Source of the DNA: Agapetus fuscipes
Taxonomy: Eukaryota > Arthropoda > Insecta > Trichoptera > Glossosomatidae
Length of the DNA stretch: 64,000 nt
Reading direction: 5' to 3'
Assembly (NCBI GenBank): GCA_951799405.1
Contig: OX637350.1
Coordinates: 3,271,852-3,335,851 of the forward strand
The position numbers and the translations under genes were made by a program. This document shows positions 33,496 to 43,612 of the stretch, one piece after another (position 1 is the first letter of the stretch; the number at the start of each line of letters is the position of its first letter). Under the pieces are notes generated by a model. The model was not told where the DNA came from, did not search any database, and saw nothing but the letters and a program-made list of their open reading frames with translations.

Positions 33496-34470
33496 TCACG
33501 GATAAGACTTTTTGAAAAGGTGCGTCTTAAGAGCTCCGCGAAATATGCCCATAGATTTGGAGTTCTTCACTCCGGGTGGCAGTCTGTTCCACTCCACCGG
33601 ACCCGCAACACAGAAAGCACGGTCTCCAAAATTTGTACGGATCTGACGGTGCGGCTGAACCAAATTGATCGCACCATCGCCCGCAGATCTGAGTGTCTGC
33701 CTCCTCACACCCATCTCAACAGGCGAAATCATGTCAGTCAGATAAGGTGGAGCCACGCCATTGATGGCTTTATATACCATCAGACAAACACGGTAGACCA
33801 CCCTCTCCGGGAAACGAAGCCAGTGTAGTTTTTTTAACAGCGGAGTGATGTGAGCGAATTTGGATATCCCGAATATGAGCCTTGCTGCTGAATTTAACAC
33901 GGATTGAAAGCGGTTGAAATGCTTCTTTGGCTGCCCACTATAAAGCGTTGAGCAATAATCAATCCGAGACATCACAAACGCACTCACCAGGGTCTTAACC
34001 GCATCTGACGGAAGACACTTTCTAATCGCCTTTATTTGGCGCAGTGAAAAAAAGGAGGAAGCTATTGTGGCATCTATTTGCCTTTCCAATGTCAGGTTCC
34101 GATCCAGTAAGATTCCTAGGAGTCTCACCGAATCGGAAGGCTGGATCAGCTTACCTCCTATAGAGAGTGCTACCCCATTGACCAATAGATGGTCACGCCT
34201 AGATGTGGCTGCCCAGAGTATCTCCGTCTTATCCATGTTCAGGATTAGGCCATTGTTCACCATCCACTCACCGACCTCCGAGATACATCCAGAAACCCTA
34301 CAACTGAGGTCCTCAGCCATGTCTGGCCGACAGTGAGAGTATATTTGCCAGTCATCTGCATATGAATGTGAGATGAGGCCCCATTTTTCAACAATACTCT
34401 CAATGTCAGCAGTATACAATATAAAAAGGATCGGACCCAGCACAGAGCCCTGTGGAACCCCAGAGGACAC
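33496..34470 (-). pseudogene. CR1/L2-like reverse transcriptase, core and C-terminus
   Basis: About 325 codons open. SSGVPQGSVLGPILFILYTA is motif B, HSYADDWQIYSH carries the catalytic YADD, and INDCLILNMDKTE-like residues (NGLILNMDKTEILW) follow. SRIDYCSTLYSGQPK, RLIFGISKFAHITPLLKKLH, FGDRAFCVAGPVEWNRLPPG and GALKTHLFKKSYP are the standard CR1/L2 C-terminal landmarks. The frame is closed by the Repeat-D insertion upstream, so the element is dead. Confidence 0.85.
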
Positions 34471-34790
34471 TTTACCCACCTCCACCCACCAAGTTCATAC
34501 AACTCATGCGGAGTCGCTTCACTTGGTGATACTTCACTTGCAATGTTTTTTTGGCGGCGGAAGGCCTTCCCGTTGAAGTTAATCAGCTAAAGTTACTCTA
34601 CTCAAGAAAGGAAAAAGAGGATCCTCAAATCAGGGGCTAACGCATGACTCTAAGAAGTCCCACCCTCCCCAGAACGTCGAGGTTACTGAAGCTAATGTGC
34701 CTGACGGGAGCCCTTCATTGACGTGTATCGAACGAGTTGCCATCCGCGCTGAGCGCAGTAAGTTATGGGTGTACATACGTCAATATGTAT
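34471..34790 (-). repeat. Repeat-D inserted in the LINE
   Basis: Interrupts the RT between ALRVCDSVS and SSGVPQGS. In sense it runs from GCGCTCAGCGCGGATGGCA through GAAGGCCTTCCGCCGCCA to GGTGGGTGGAGGTGGG. Pieces at 20433 and 38945 occur without LINE flanks, so it is an independent repeat. Confidence 0.6.
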
Positions 34791-35011
34791 GGGTGTCGCG
34801 AGGACGAGGACAGCGAGTAGGTAGGTGAGACACTATCACAAACACGCAACGCCTGCTTGCGTTCCACCAGATAGGAAGAGAACCATGCTAAAGCTCCGCC
34901 GGTCAACCCATACGACACCTCCAACCTCTCAATAAGAATCAGATGACTTACTGTGTCAAAAGCCGCACTCATGTCAAGAAGCGCCAGCAAGGCCAGATCG
35001 CCACACTCCAT
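34763..35011 (-). pseudogene. CR1/L2-like reverse transcriptase, motif A part
   Basis: MECGDLALLALLDMSAAFDT VSHLILIERLE, then GGALAWFSSYLVERKQALRV. This is motif A with its Asp in LDMSAAFDTV, and the following thumb-proximal block. It is cut off 5' at 35013. Confidence 0.8.
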
Positions 35012-35164
35012 CTAAGTATTCTCAATCGCAATTTAATCAATATGATTTTAGATCATAAACTCTCTAGGCAGTCGTTGACTTGAGTCTACTTAAGTGGGAC
35101 GCAGAGTCGGCAACTAACAAAGTCACTCATTGGCTGAATATATTTTTCAATTAAAAAAAATATA

Positions 35165-35406
35165 TTTGCATTCCATCCCGAGAACAAGGGTTCGATCCCC
35201 ACCGACGGTGTCAGAAATGATTTCCCTTCCCTTTATTTCAAACCAGCCCTCCCGGAAGCTGGGAAACCCCCACTTCAAATAAAGTGGTTTGCGTAAGGCC
35301 GACCCCCTTACCCGTAAAAATAAATAGGTTCCGAATCGCCACATGGGACAACTTTGGGGATAACGGAAGCAAGAAGTTACAATAAATGTATAGATTAGTT
35401 GCGTTT
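35165..35406 (+). mobile_element. SINE-A, head-truncated and internally deleted
   Basis: Starts TTTGCATTCCATCCCGAG with box B GGTTCGATCCCCACC. TTTATTTCAAACC is joined to AGCCCTCCCGGAAGCTGG, and the tail is TAGATTAGTTGCGTTT. Confidence 0.75.
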
Positions 35407-35517
35407 ATATCCCTTGACTTATATTGTCGGCAAAAGTTGCAGGGTTTATGTTCATATGAGGTTTGCTTTTTAATTTGTAAGTACACATGCAGCATTTTTT
35501 GTAAGCCCTAAATTCAA
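35407..35517 (+). repeat. L-RTE1 3' module, internal fragment
   Basis: TCCCTTGACTTATA is joined to TTGTCGGCAAAAGTTGCAGG; the copy ends before the tail, cut by the next SINE. Confidence 0.65.
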
Positions 35518-35608
35518 AGGATATCATTTCCGACACCCTTGATTCGATTTGAACCCGAGCTCTCGGCATGGAATGCAAGCACTCTACCAACTGAGCTAAC
35601 GACCGGGC
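35518..35608 (-). repeat. SINE-A tRNA-like head
   Basis: Minus strand: ACCTAGCTCAGTTGG-like box A (sense CCGGTCGTTAGCTCAGTTGG) and damaged box B (GGGTTCAAATCGAATC). Confidence 0.7.
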
Positions 35609-35819
35609 ATAGCTATAGCCTATAAGTAAAGTTATAAGTATTTTAATGTAAAGACACGCACTTCAAAGAGCAATGTATGGCTTTATTAAAAGTTCAGTAC
35701 AGAGAAGCCTTTTCTCACAGTTTCAATATGAAGTAACATTCTGCAGTAGTAATTATCCTGTAGAGCAATTTTTAGTGTGTCGCTCGAGTCGCTCAAATTT
35801 CTACGCTCTGAAAACGGCG

Positions 35820-36010
35820 TTAATACAACCATGTGTGTTTTAGTCTAGTACCAAAGTATACAACTAAACAAAATATATAATGTATGGAAATTGAAACAGA
35901 GAATTTTTAACGAGCGTTTAAGTTTTCATACTGTTATTGTAAAAACGCTACGATAGAGTTTATGAGTGAAATTACATACTTGGTCTACAGAAAGTATCCG
36001 GGGCTTTTTC
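35820..36010 (+). repeat. Repeat-E copy
   Basis: ATGTATGGAAATTGAAACAG, GAGCGTTTAAGTTTTCATAC and AAAACGCTACGATAGAGTTT. Confidence 0.45.
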
Positions 36011-36370
36011 AAACTTTAACGAGCTCTGCGAAAAGTTGGAAATTGCTCGCGTTCATAAGAACTGCCTGTACGGTGGGTTTAACAAGAATTTAGGGGGTTC
36101 TTTGTAACACTTTTTCGAACATGTAACATACCTACCACATGGGATGTAAAAGTTTCGACACACATTGTTTATATAGCAACATGCTTTTAAGTAACTAAAG
36201 AACATCAATATTTGTAAAGAATAATCAAACGAAAATTATTTCTACAAATTGTCACGTTGGGGGGAATTGAATCTTAGCCCTCTGGCTTTGAACACAAGAT
36301 TTCGACCTACTAAACTTTCGACAGTACTAGATAAGAAAAAAATATCAAAATATTGATTGAGGGTTTGTGT
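36011..36370. other. Unclassified spacer
   Basis: Nothing recognised. Confidence 0.35.
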
Positions 36371-36372
36371 AT

Positions 36373-36630
36373 TCTAATCTAATCTAAGTTGCAAAGATAC
36401 GTTACATTGGAGATTCACATTACATGCATTCTCACAACCAGACACGTACAAGTTCGCGCTTGCGCATGCCTCATGTGATCCTACAACATAAAAAAACAAA
36501 TCTCAAATGGGCATACACCCTGCAACTCTTGCCGTCCTTCCCTGAAACAGGGTTGACATTGGCAAAGTGAACCATTTTTACATCATGAGTGGTCAGCCGC
36601 ATACCAACCTATAAGTCAAGGAACATATGT
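36373..36630 (-). repeat. L-RTE1 3' module, copy
   Basis: Complete minus-strand copy from TCTAATCTAATCTAAG (tail) to AACCTATAAGTCAAGGAAC. Confidence 0.85.
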
Positions 36631-36668
36631 ATTGACATTGGGAAGATTAATTTTAAATTGATAATGCA

Positions 36669-36882
36669 AAAGTAAACGCAAAGTTTTTCTTCACGAGTTG
36701 GTTAATTACCTCGAGCGCTTTCGGAGTGCTATCACATCATTATCAAGAGAACAACTGACAAATCTAAAAATTACATTTAATGTATTCAGGAGAAAGTTTT
36801 AGGGGGCGGAGCTATGGTGAGGTGAGGGAAGGGTTCCCTGTAATAAATCAACTCGTAGAGAAAAACTTCGTTTTTATTTCTG
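36669..36882. repeat. Inverted-arm repeat with hammerhead-like hairpin
   Basis: AAAGTTTTTCTTCACGAGTT (left) mirrors AACTCGTAGAGAAAAACTTC (right). On the minus strand between them, TTGATAA, a GTGATAGCAC hairpin and CCGAAAGCGCTCGAG follow in hammerhead-like order. Confidence 0.45.
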
Positions 36883-37011
36883 CATTATTAATAAAAAAAT
36901 TGAATTCCGGGTGTAAAGGTAGTCAATTAATTAATTGCCTTTTGAGACTTTGGAAATTCACAAACATAAAATTGAAAATCTTATAGTTTATGTTAATATA
37001 TCTTTACAACT

Positions 37012-37495
37012 TAAAACGCAACTAAGCTACACATAAAGTGTAGCTTAGAAAAAAAAAAACAAAGATGTACATATGCATAATTTATTATTTTGTAAATTTG
37101 ATATAAAGTGTGGTATACTATATAAGTGGTACACACGAATAAACTCCCCCCCATTATGGTTACTAATGGGGGGAAATATGTAAAAAAAAAAAAAAAAACA
37201 TATAGTGCGACTTCTTGCCGCGTTATCCCCGAAGGGGTTGCATGTGGCGAGTTGAGCCTATTCATTTTTTCAGGTAAGTGAGCCGGCCTTACGCCAGCCA
37301 CTAATGTTGAAGTGGGGGTTTCCCAGCTCCCAAGAGGGCTGGTACTCATTTCTTGTGAAGGCTGAGTAAACTTTGCCGATATTTGATTTTGGGGTTTGAA
37401 ATAAACACCGAAACGGGAAATCATTTCTGACACCCTCGATGAGATTCGAACCTGAGTGGAATGCAAGCACTCTACTAACTGAGCTATCGACCGTA
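37012..37495 (-). mobile_element. SINE-A split by an insertion
   Basis: The tail (AAAACGCAACTAAGCTACAC) and the rest (from about 37200, GACTTCTTGCCGCGTTATCC, to head GAGCTATCGACCG at 37495) flank about 170 bases of AT-rich sequence with a CCCCCCATTATGG / CTAATGGGGGG hairpin. Confidence 0.75.
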
Positions 37496-37908
37496 CTTAG
37501 ATTATAGATATCCTTTTTTGGATACGTTTATATACGTCAAATGCTAGTATCCCTTGGATGTGTGCAACTGACGAACTTTTGGACCCTTTTTGGGATGCGT
37601 GCATTTGACGCATTAACCAATTACAACATTAATTTGTTTATTATATGCTTTAGATTTATGTAATGAACACTACTCGTATTAGGACGCAGCGTAATCTGCC
37701 AGCGCCACACACCGCGGCAGCATATTTCTCTGCTAAAAACGTTATTTGTCACCGCCGCCCCTGTTCCCGCGTACAAATTGTCGAGTTTCCACACCACTGC
37801 ACCCCATACGCCTCACCACCGATGATTAATAGCGGCATACGTCCCCTCATTCCACCTCGAACCTTCCATCATCAAGGCTTTCAGGTATTGCGTCTTTATC
37901 ATAACTTG
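37496..37908. other. Unclassified spacer
   Basis: A 95-codon frame at 37663-37950 is moderately GC-rich but shows no domain and overlaps the next SINE. Confidence 0.35.
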
Positions 37909-38214
37909 GACCGGTCCGTAGTCCGTAGTGGCAACACTTCGGACTCGTAAATGGAAGGTTGTGGATTCTAATCCCGGCGGAGCACAACAATATACCATTT
38001 ATTTATCCAAATGTGCTCTTCGCTGGGTTGAAAAAAATCCTAAGCCTTTACCAATGACCGGTCACTGAAAGGTCCATCCAACCTTACAACAACTGGGTCT
38101 TGCTTGAGAATTGACGCTTTCTACAGCGGCGACCAAGCTCGCAGAGGGCTCTTGAGGTGTGATACACACAAAAACAGCGCTCACCAAATAAAGCATCCTA
38201 ATATTAATATTATT
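37909..38214 (+). mobile_element. SINE-B, full length
   Basis: Head ACCGGTCCGTAGTCCGTAGT (small duplication in box A), GGATTCTAATCCCGG, body, tail and (TAATAT)n. Confidence 0.85.
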
Positions 38215-38330
38215 AGGCTCATATTTAATGCGTGCACATTTAAATTCGGACATACATATGGGTTAAATTATTACAACTCGAATGGCAATGTCCAAAGTGA
38301 ACGAAATTTTTACAGCCTATAAGTTGAAGT
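38215..38330 (-). repeat. L-RTE1 3' module, degenerate fragment
   Basis: GGCTCATATTTAATGCGTGC, GGCAATGTCCAAAGTGAAC and CCTATAAGTTGAAG are remnants on the minus strand. Confidence 0.45.
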
Positions 38331-38431
38331 CTAACTGTTGATATAAATAAGGTTAAATACTAAAATATTAAATTTTCAGGGAAGTATGCAGTTTGGTTCT
38401 ACATAATATATGCTATGGCCCCACATTTATG

Positions 38432-38690
38432 ACTGGTCCGTAGTCTATCAGAAGGTCGTGAGTTCGATTGCCAGAGGAGCACCAAAAAATATTTATTATT
38501 TCTAAGATGCTCTTCGCTGAGTTGAAAAAATTATTGCCTTTACCAAAGACCAGACACTACAGGTCCATCCAGCCTTACTGCAACTGGGTTCCGCCAGGCG
38601 CTTTGTAGCGACGTCGAAAAACTTCAAAGGGCTCTTGAGGTGTGATTGCACACGAGAACAGCGCTCCCCAAATAAAAAAAGACAGATAAT
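38432..38690 (+). mobile_element. SINE-B, diverged
   Basis: GACTGGTCCGTAGTCTATCA, TGAGTTCGATTGCCAGAGGA and GAACAGCGCTCCCCAAATAA. Order matches SINE-B throughout. Confidence 0.7.
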
Positions 38691-38944
38691 CTATAATAAT
38701 CGATAACTGAAATAAAACCCTAACGGGGTTATTCTTAGCCATTTTAGTCGTCGGTTGAGTCCACGCTTTGACAAACTAATGATGCCTGGGCTGGAAATCT
38801 TATCACCACGGTCATTCTTACCTACAGAATTTTGGTAATATTTGTTTGAAGACTATTCAGCTGTTCACTTGCGGCCTTGTTGGATTGAAAGGTCTTCATA
38901 CAAATGCATCATTAGTTTGTCAAAGCGTGGGCTCAACGGACAGG

Positions 38945-39230
38945 CACTCTCCCACCTCCACCCACCCGGTTCATGCAACTCATGCGGAGTCGCTTCACCC
39001 GGTGATCGTTCACTTGCAATGTTTTTTTTGGTGGCGGAAGGCCTTCCCGTTGAAGTTAAATCAGCTAGAGTTATTCTACTTCAGGAAAGGAAAAGAAAAT
39101 CCTCAAAAACAGAGGCTAGCGCATGAATCTAGGAATCCACCCTCCCAAAAGCGTGAGGTTACTGAAGCTAATGTGCCTGACGGGAGCCCTTCATCGGCGG
39201 GTAACGATCTAGTGCCATCCGCGCTGGGCG
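38945..39230 (-). repeat. Repeat-D, free copy
   Basis: CTCCCACCTCCACCCACC, ACTCATGCGGAGTCGCTTC, GGCGGAAGGCCTTCCC, ACTGAAGCTAATGTGCCTGA and CCATCCGCGCTGGGCG all match 34471-34790 in order. Confidence 0.7.
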
Positions 39231-40208
39231 CTCTAAAATGTCTAAGAATAGCAGTGATAGTCTCTAAAAATCTTCTTACATTTAAAAAACTGGCTTATTG
39301 GTATCTACAGTAATCGCTGGATTTAAGAAGTTATTTTGAACCAAAACGTATTGGTTTAAGACTAGAAATTATAATGAATAAATCCATCAAATAATTCGAA
39401 TAAAATAAATGATACAGCACATCTACAAAGCACAATTTTGTTGTTTTCAAATTTATAATTACAATCGGGCGGGTATTAATTAATTGTCATCTCGGAGAAC
39501 TTCAACTTCAGGGGATGATTACAAATGGTGAGGGGATGAGCGCAGGTTTATCCTGTTTGAAGTGAATACAGAAGATCTCAATCCTCTGTAACAATGGCGG
39601 GCGGGGTAAGCAAGAAGTTACAGGAGACTTAAAAGTTCGCAACAATACTCCAAGTACAAAAACATCCAAGCCATGACGTTTTACGTTAATGTGTTTAAAA
39701 ATTAAACGCTTATTAGAGGACCAATTTGTATTTTTTGGGAAAACGCTACAGCAGCGTTAAAACGCAATGTGCTTGGTAACCTTGGGTACAAGTACCCTGA
39801 GTATACAATATTGCGTACGCTCCTCTCGATTGAGTAAATAGAAAAAATGTATGTAAACTGAATCACTTGCTAGGTATGCCGTTGTGTATTTCATACATTT
39901 TCGATTTACGCAATCGAAGGGAGTTTATGTAGATTTTGTTGTACTTGTGGTACAGATGTGCGAATGATTAACAGCCTTTGTACCTTTACAGCAACTGAAT
40001 TAATAATTTAGAGAGTTTAGACTGAGATGTGTCTTGAATAAATGAATCCTGCCTTGAGCCAAACAAATTATGATAGTTTTTTTCCTGAGAAGATGAATGT
40101 ACAGACATTCCTTCACACACAATCGTAGACTTTTTTTGTCGTTTACAAGTAAGTTTTCACTAACGAGTATATGGACTATCACATATTATGTATATTATTT
40201 AAAACCAT
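39231..40208. other. AT-rich spacer with a weak Repeat-E copy
   Basis: The 39690-39790 stretch (TAAACGCTTATTAGAGG, AAAACGCTACAG, CTTGGGTAC) resembles Repeat-E. Nothing else recognised. Confidence 0.35.
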
Positions 40209-40210
40209 CT

Positions 40211-40592
40211 TCCGGTCGATAAGTTCGTAGAATGCTTGAGTTCCATGCCAGAGGTCTTGGGTTTAATTACCCACACAGGGATTTTTTTACAAAGTTATTT
40301 CCTGTTTCAGTGTTTATATCAAACCCAGTAGCAGGTTTAATCACCAATGGCCACGCCTATGCGGCACTCCAAAAAGTGTCATAGACTTCTAGATTTCCTG
40401 TAATCTGGGGACTATACCGGACAGGATTCCTTAAAAAAAATTAAGACCTGTTTTCCGGGAGCAGGAAATCTCCCACAGCAAGTTAAGCTGGTCTCCAATT
40501 ACTGGGAAAATAAATTGTTTCCAAACGCAGCCCCCTCGGGGAAAATGCGATAAGAAGTTCCGCTATATGTGCAGCTGATTAGAGTTGCGTTT
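40211..40592 (+). mobile_element. SINE-A with nested LINE tail
   Basis: Diverged head (CCGGTCGATAAGTTCGTAGA); the body is interrupted at 40357-40443 by a copy of the CTAGAG-type LINE tail (GCGGCACTCCAAAAAGTGTC, poly-A). It then resumes to TGATTAGAGTTGCGTTTT. Confidence 0.7.
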
Positions 40593-40944
40593 TGCGTTAG
40601 GGAAATTAGAAGTCTTCATCCCTGAACTGGTCAACACAGATTGCAAAATCTGAACATCGTTTTTTAAGAGTAAAAAAAACTCGTAAAAAGCGGAAGGATG
40701 AGATATCTGGAAGTTTTTGTATTAAGACTTTAAAACTAGGAATAATTAAATTTCGTTTATGGATTAAGCGCTGTAGGTACAGATTCTGATGGAATTTCCA
40801 GTTTAAAAACTTTGCAATCATTTGTCTCAATTTTGTAATTATAAAGAAGGTCTGATAATCTAAAAAAATAATCAAAACTTTCAAGAAGAAAAAATCTTTT
40901 GAAAAAAAATCCAAAATCTCTTTATCGAGATAAAAACTCAACTG

Positions 40945-41022
40945 TCCGGTCGATAGCTCAGTTGGTAGAGTGCTTGCATTCCACTCCAAAAGCTCGGGTA
41001 CGAATCCCACTGAGGGTGTCAT
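40945..41022 (+). repeat. SINE-A tRNA-like head only
   Basis: CCGGTCGATAGCTCAGTTGG with box A intact and GGGTACGAATCCCACTGAGG as box B (one change). No SINE body follows GGGTGTC. It is not scored as a real tRNA gene because the arms do not pair well. Confidence 0.75.
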
Positions 41023-41729
41023 AATCAAAATAATGTTGAATAAATTTCCTGTCGATTTTAAATTGTATGAATTTCAAATTTCCGGCGTTCCCGACAAGAT
41101 GGGAGATTTTTCAAAAATGTTTTCAGTTCAGGCTGAAGGGAATAACATTTAGAATCCGACATTTATTACAAATTCATACAGAGCACGATGCGAAACGATA
41201 GCGATACGATAGTAATAAATATGAGGAGCCATTGAATCCAATACTTTAATCTCCGACATCATTTGTCAACCGTCAGATGTATTCAAATATTATTAGGCCC
41301 CAGATCTAAGAAGGGTGTAGGGCAGAGTTTGCCAAACTGTGTGCCGTAAAATAATCCCTAAAAAACACATTGTTATGAATATGTCATTGTGTGTTTTGTT
41401 TGTAAGTGCGAGTTGTTTCTGCGTGAGTCTGTGAAGACTTAAATAATTTGATGTTTGTATCAGTTGAGATTGCTCGAGTGTTTAGAGATTGTAGTACAGT
41501 TTCACATGTTACAATTTTCAGTGATTCGAGAATAATCTTTATTCGCCCTATAAAAATCTGTCTGTAGCGGGAGAGAAGCGAGCTGACCGTTCTGTTGTAA
41601 AGGTACAATGTGACTCTGAATGTGAAAGCTATCTGAAAAATACTATGCAAAATAAATAACCGCAATTTTTATTAAATTAAATCCGGTTAAATCATAACAA
41701 TATCAATATTCTTAATAAATCTTCCTTAT

Positions 41730-41830
41730 CTGATAGGTTGGTATGAAGCTGACCCTTCAAGCTGTATAAACTTGGTCCACTTTTGCCAATGCCATCCCAG
41801 TTTAAGGGAGACGATTCATTAAACTTACAG
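41730..41830 (+). repeat. L-RTE1 3' module, head fragment
   Basis: GATAGGTTGGTATGAAGCTG to CCCAGTTTAAGGGAG; the rest is missing. Confidence 0.6.
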
Positions 41831-41967
41831 GAAATCGCGCCTTGGTTTAGCTAGCAATAATAAGAAACGATCTATCTTACAAACGACTTATTGATGCGTG
41901 ATTCTTACAAAAATTGCGCCCTTCATATAAATATATTATTTTTTGTTTAATAATGTTTAAAAAACGT

Positions 41968-42062
41968 ACACCTCTGCGGCACTACAACAAGTGTCATAGA
42001 CCCCTAGAGTCTTTAGAATCTAGGGAGTCTCCCGCACAGGATTTCTTAAAAAAAAAAAAAAA
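41968..42062 (+). repeat. Free LINE/SINE-B' tail
   Basis: ACCTCTGCGGCACTACAACA, AGTGTCATAGACCCCTAGAG, TAGGGAGTCTCCCGCACAGG, ATTTCTT and poly-A, with no SINE body. An extreme 5' truncation. Confidence 0.75.
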
Positions 42063-42493
42063 ATGTAACTAAAATACTGTCAAAATTCAAGATTGTTAAC
42101 GTCATGATTCAGTAGGCAACTCCCCATAAAAAACATATTGAAAAATAACCGTGGTAAAATTCATTAAAAAAAGTGTCAAGAGGACGAAAAGTTTGGCAGA
42201 CGCTGGTACGAGGCTTAGCAACCTCTTGTATGGAAAAGGCTTCAACCTACCGAAAGTACCTATGAAATAATTTCAGGCTGAAAACATACTCATTTCATTT
42301 TATATAATTAACATCATATAATGTTTACATTCACGCTGCTGCCATGACGGTAAATTGTGTTGGTTTCATGATAGAACGACACAGTGACGAGACCTCACAG
42401 GAAAGTACATAACAATGACAGTACATCTCAATAACAAAACATCTTTAGACGAAACCGTTTCATGTGCCGTTTATGGTATGTTCTGTTTTAGAT

Positions 42494-42745
42494 GTGATGT
42501 TTGATGATGATGATGGATGATTTCTTTCCTGTGGCGCCATTTAATGGTCCAGGACCATCTCAAGCCCTTTTTGAAGCTGGTGGTAGGCTGGTTCGCGCGA
42601 ACACTGACGGGCAAATTGTTCCAGGCAACCGGCCCGGCCACCGCAAAGCTCCTGTCTGCAAAATTTGATGTGTTCGCTCTTTTGGGCACTATGACCTTGT
42701 TGACAGCAGTGAGGGCAGAGCGTAGTGATGTTTTGTCATAGTGAT
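42494..42745 (-). pseudogene. CR1/L2-like LINE 3' end
   Basis: Minus frame: RSALTAVNKVIVPKRANTSN, FADRSFAVAGPVAWNNLPVS and SFKKGLRWSWTIKWRHRKEI, then (CAT)n. It is the same subfamily as 21170-21480 and lies in copy B. Confidence 0.75.
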
Positions 42746-42897
42746 GCATTTTCAACCTACCACTTATACTTTGCGCTTGTGTAGTTTTTAGAGAAGAAAG
42801 TGAAACGATTGCTGTGATTATACTATTGTGTTGGTAAATAGATATTGGAGCACTTCATCTGCTATTATCATTAAGTTTTTGTTTATGTGTGTTAAGA

Positions 42898-43160
42898 GCT
42901 TTATTTTTTTTAAAATAGATTTGTGAAGAGGAATGCAATACCAACCTATTCTGCCAGGCCAGAAACAGGTATTAATATCATCAATTAATAATTCATTATT
43001 GTTTATTTGTAATGAATTATTAATTAATAACTACCCAATTACAACTCTTGAACCAGGGTCAAAGTTATGGTCAAATGACCCAAGCGGGGATCGAACCAAC
43101 ATTATTCCATTCCAAACACGATATAACGATCAGCCCACTTGGCCCCCTCGGCCATAACAC
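42898..43160 (-). mobile_element. SINE-C, long-body form, inside copy B
   Basis: Minus strand: TCGGTGTTATGGCCGAGGGG head, CTTGGGTCATTTGACCATAA, TTGAACCAGGG (sense CCCTGGTTCAA), the AT palindrome and ACCTGTTTCTGGCCTGGCAG. Confidence 0.8.
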
Positions 43161-43384
43161 CGACGTTTTGCCAAAGTGATGTTTTGTCAGGTGATGTACT
43201 GTCATTGTGGTCTTCTGCCATGTGTCGTTTTGTCACTGTGCTATTCTAACCTGTCACCATTGTGTTATTCTATCAAGCGTGCACGTGTTCGTTGAATTAT
43301 GAAATTAGGTACGCAGCACAACAGCCGCACGTCTAGTACACCCCATTTTGTTATGTAAATATTTAAAAACGCGTGTAAATAATC

Positions 43385-43612
43385 ATGGGGCAAGGTTTAC
43401 ACAGCCTTGAGAAACGAGTAATTGAAACCCACTCCTTCGGGAACAGAGAAAAACATAGTGGAAACCTTCCGAGAAGTAGTTGAGATAGGGTTGGAAGTTT
43501 CATTTGTGAAAACAAGTAAATTCTGCGAAGGATATTGAATTCTAAATGAAGAAGTTTTCCGTGCTCCCGAAGGAGTAGATTCTCATTTTTTTGTGAAAGA
43601 TGTGAATATACT
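43385..43612. repeat. Degenerate SINE-A pieces, inverted pair
   Basis: GGCAAGGTTTACACAGCCTT and CCTTCGGGAACAGAG (plus) and CTCCCGAAGGAGTAGATTCT (minus) resemble the SINE-A middle. The match is weak. Confidence 0.35.

Larger units (their letters stand above)
33397..35013 (-). mobile_element. CR1/L2-like LINE, 5'-truncated
   Basis: Minus-strand element: 5' RT part (34763-35011), an inserted Repeat-D (34471-34790), the RT core and C-terminus (33496-34485), a 3' UTR (GGCCCTTGAGGTGTGACACA, CAAAAACGGCGCTCTCTTAT) and a (TA)n tail at 33397-33418. The 3' UTR is the apparent source of the SINE-B tail. Confidence 0.8.
41323..42205. mobile_element. hAT-like element (883 bp), old
   Basis: Left CAGAGTTTGCCAAACT and right (reverse complement) CAGCGTCTGCCAAACT are terminal inverted repeats. 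Flanks GGTGTAGG and GTACGAGG agree at 5 of 8 positions only. Part of the interior (ATTGTTATGAATATGTC) is similar to 43803-43985. It contains later insertions at 41730-41830 and 41968-42062. Confidence 0.5.
42366..43275. mobile_element. Inverted-array element type 1, copy B
   Basis: Left end TGATAGAACGACACAGTGAC and array to about 42455; right array GTGATGTTTTGTCAGGTGAT..GTCGTTTTGTCACTGTGC (43165-43275) inverted. The central word CATGTGCCGTTTATGGTATG is inverted relative to copies A and C. A CR1/L2 LINE end and a SINE-C lie inside. Confidence 0.65.

Noticed and set aside
33304..33828. 174-codon plus-strand frame
   Set aside because: Antisense to the CR1/L2 RT C-terminus.
40945..41022. Possible tRNA gene (good A and B boxes)
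   Set aside because: Identical to the SINE-A head, with poor acceptor and anticodon stem pairing; read as a SINE fragment.
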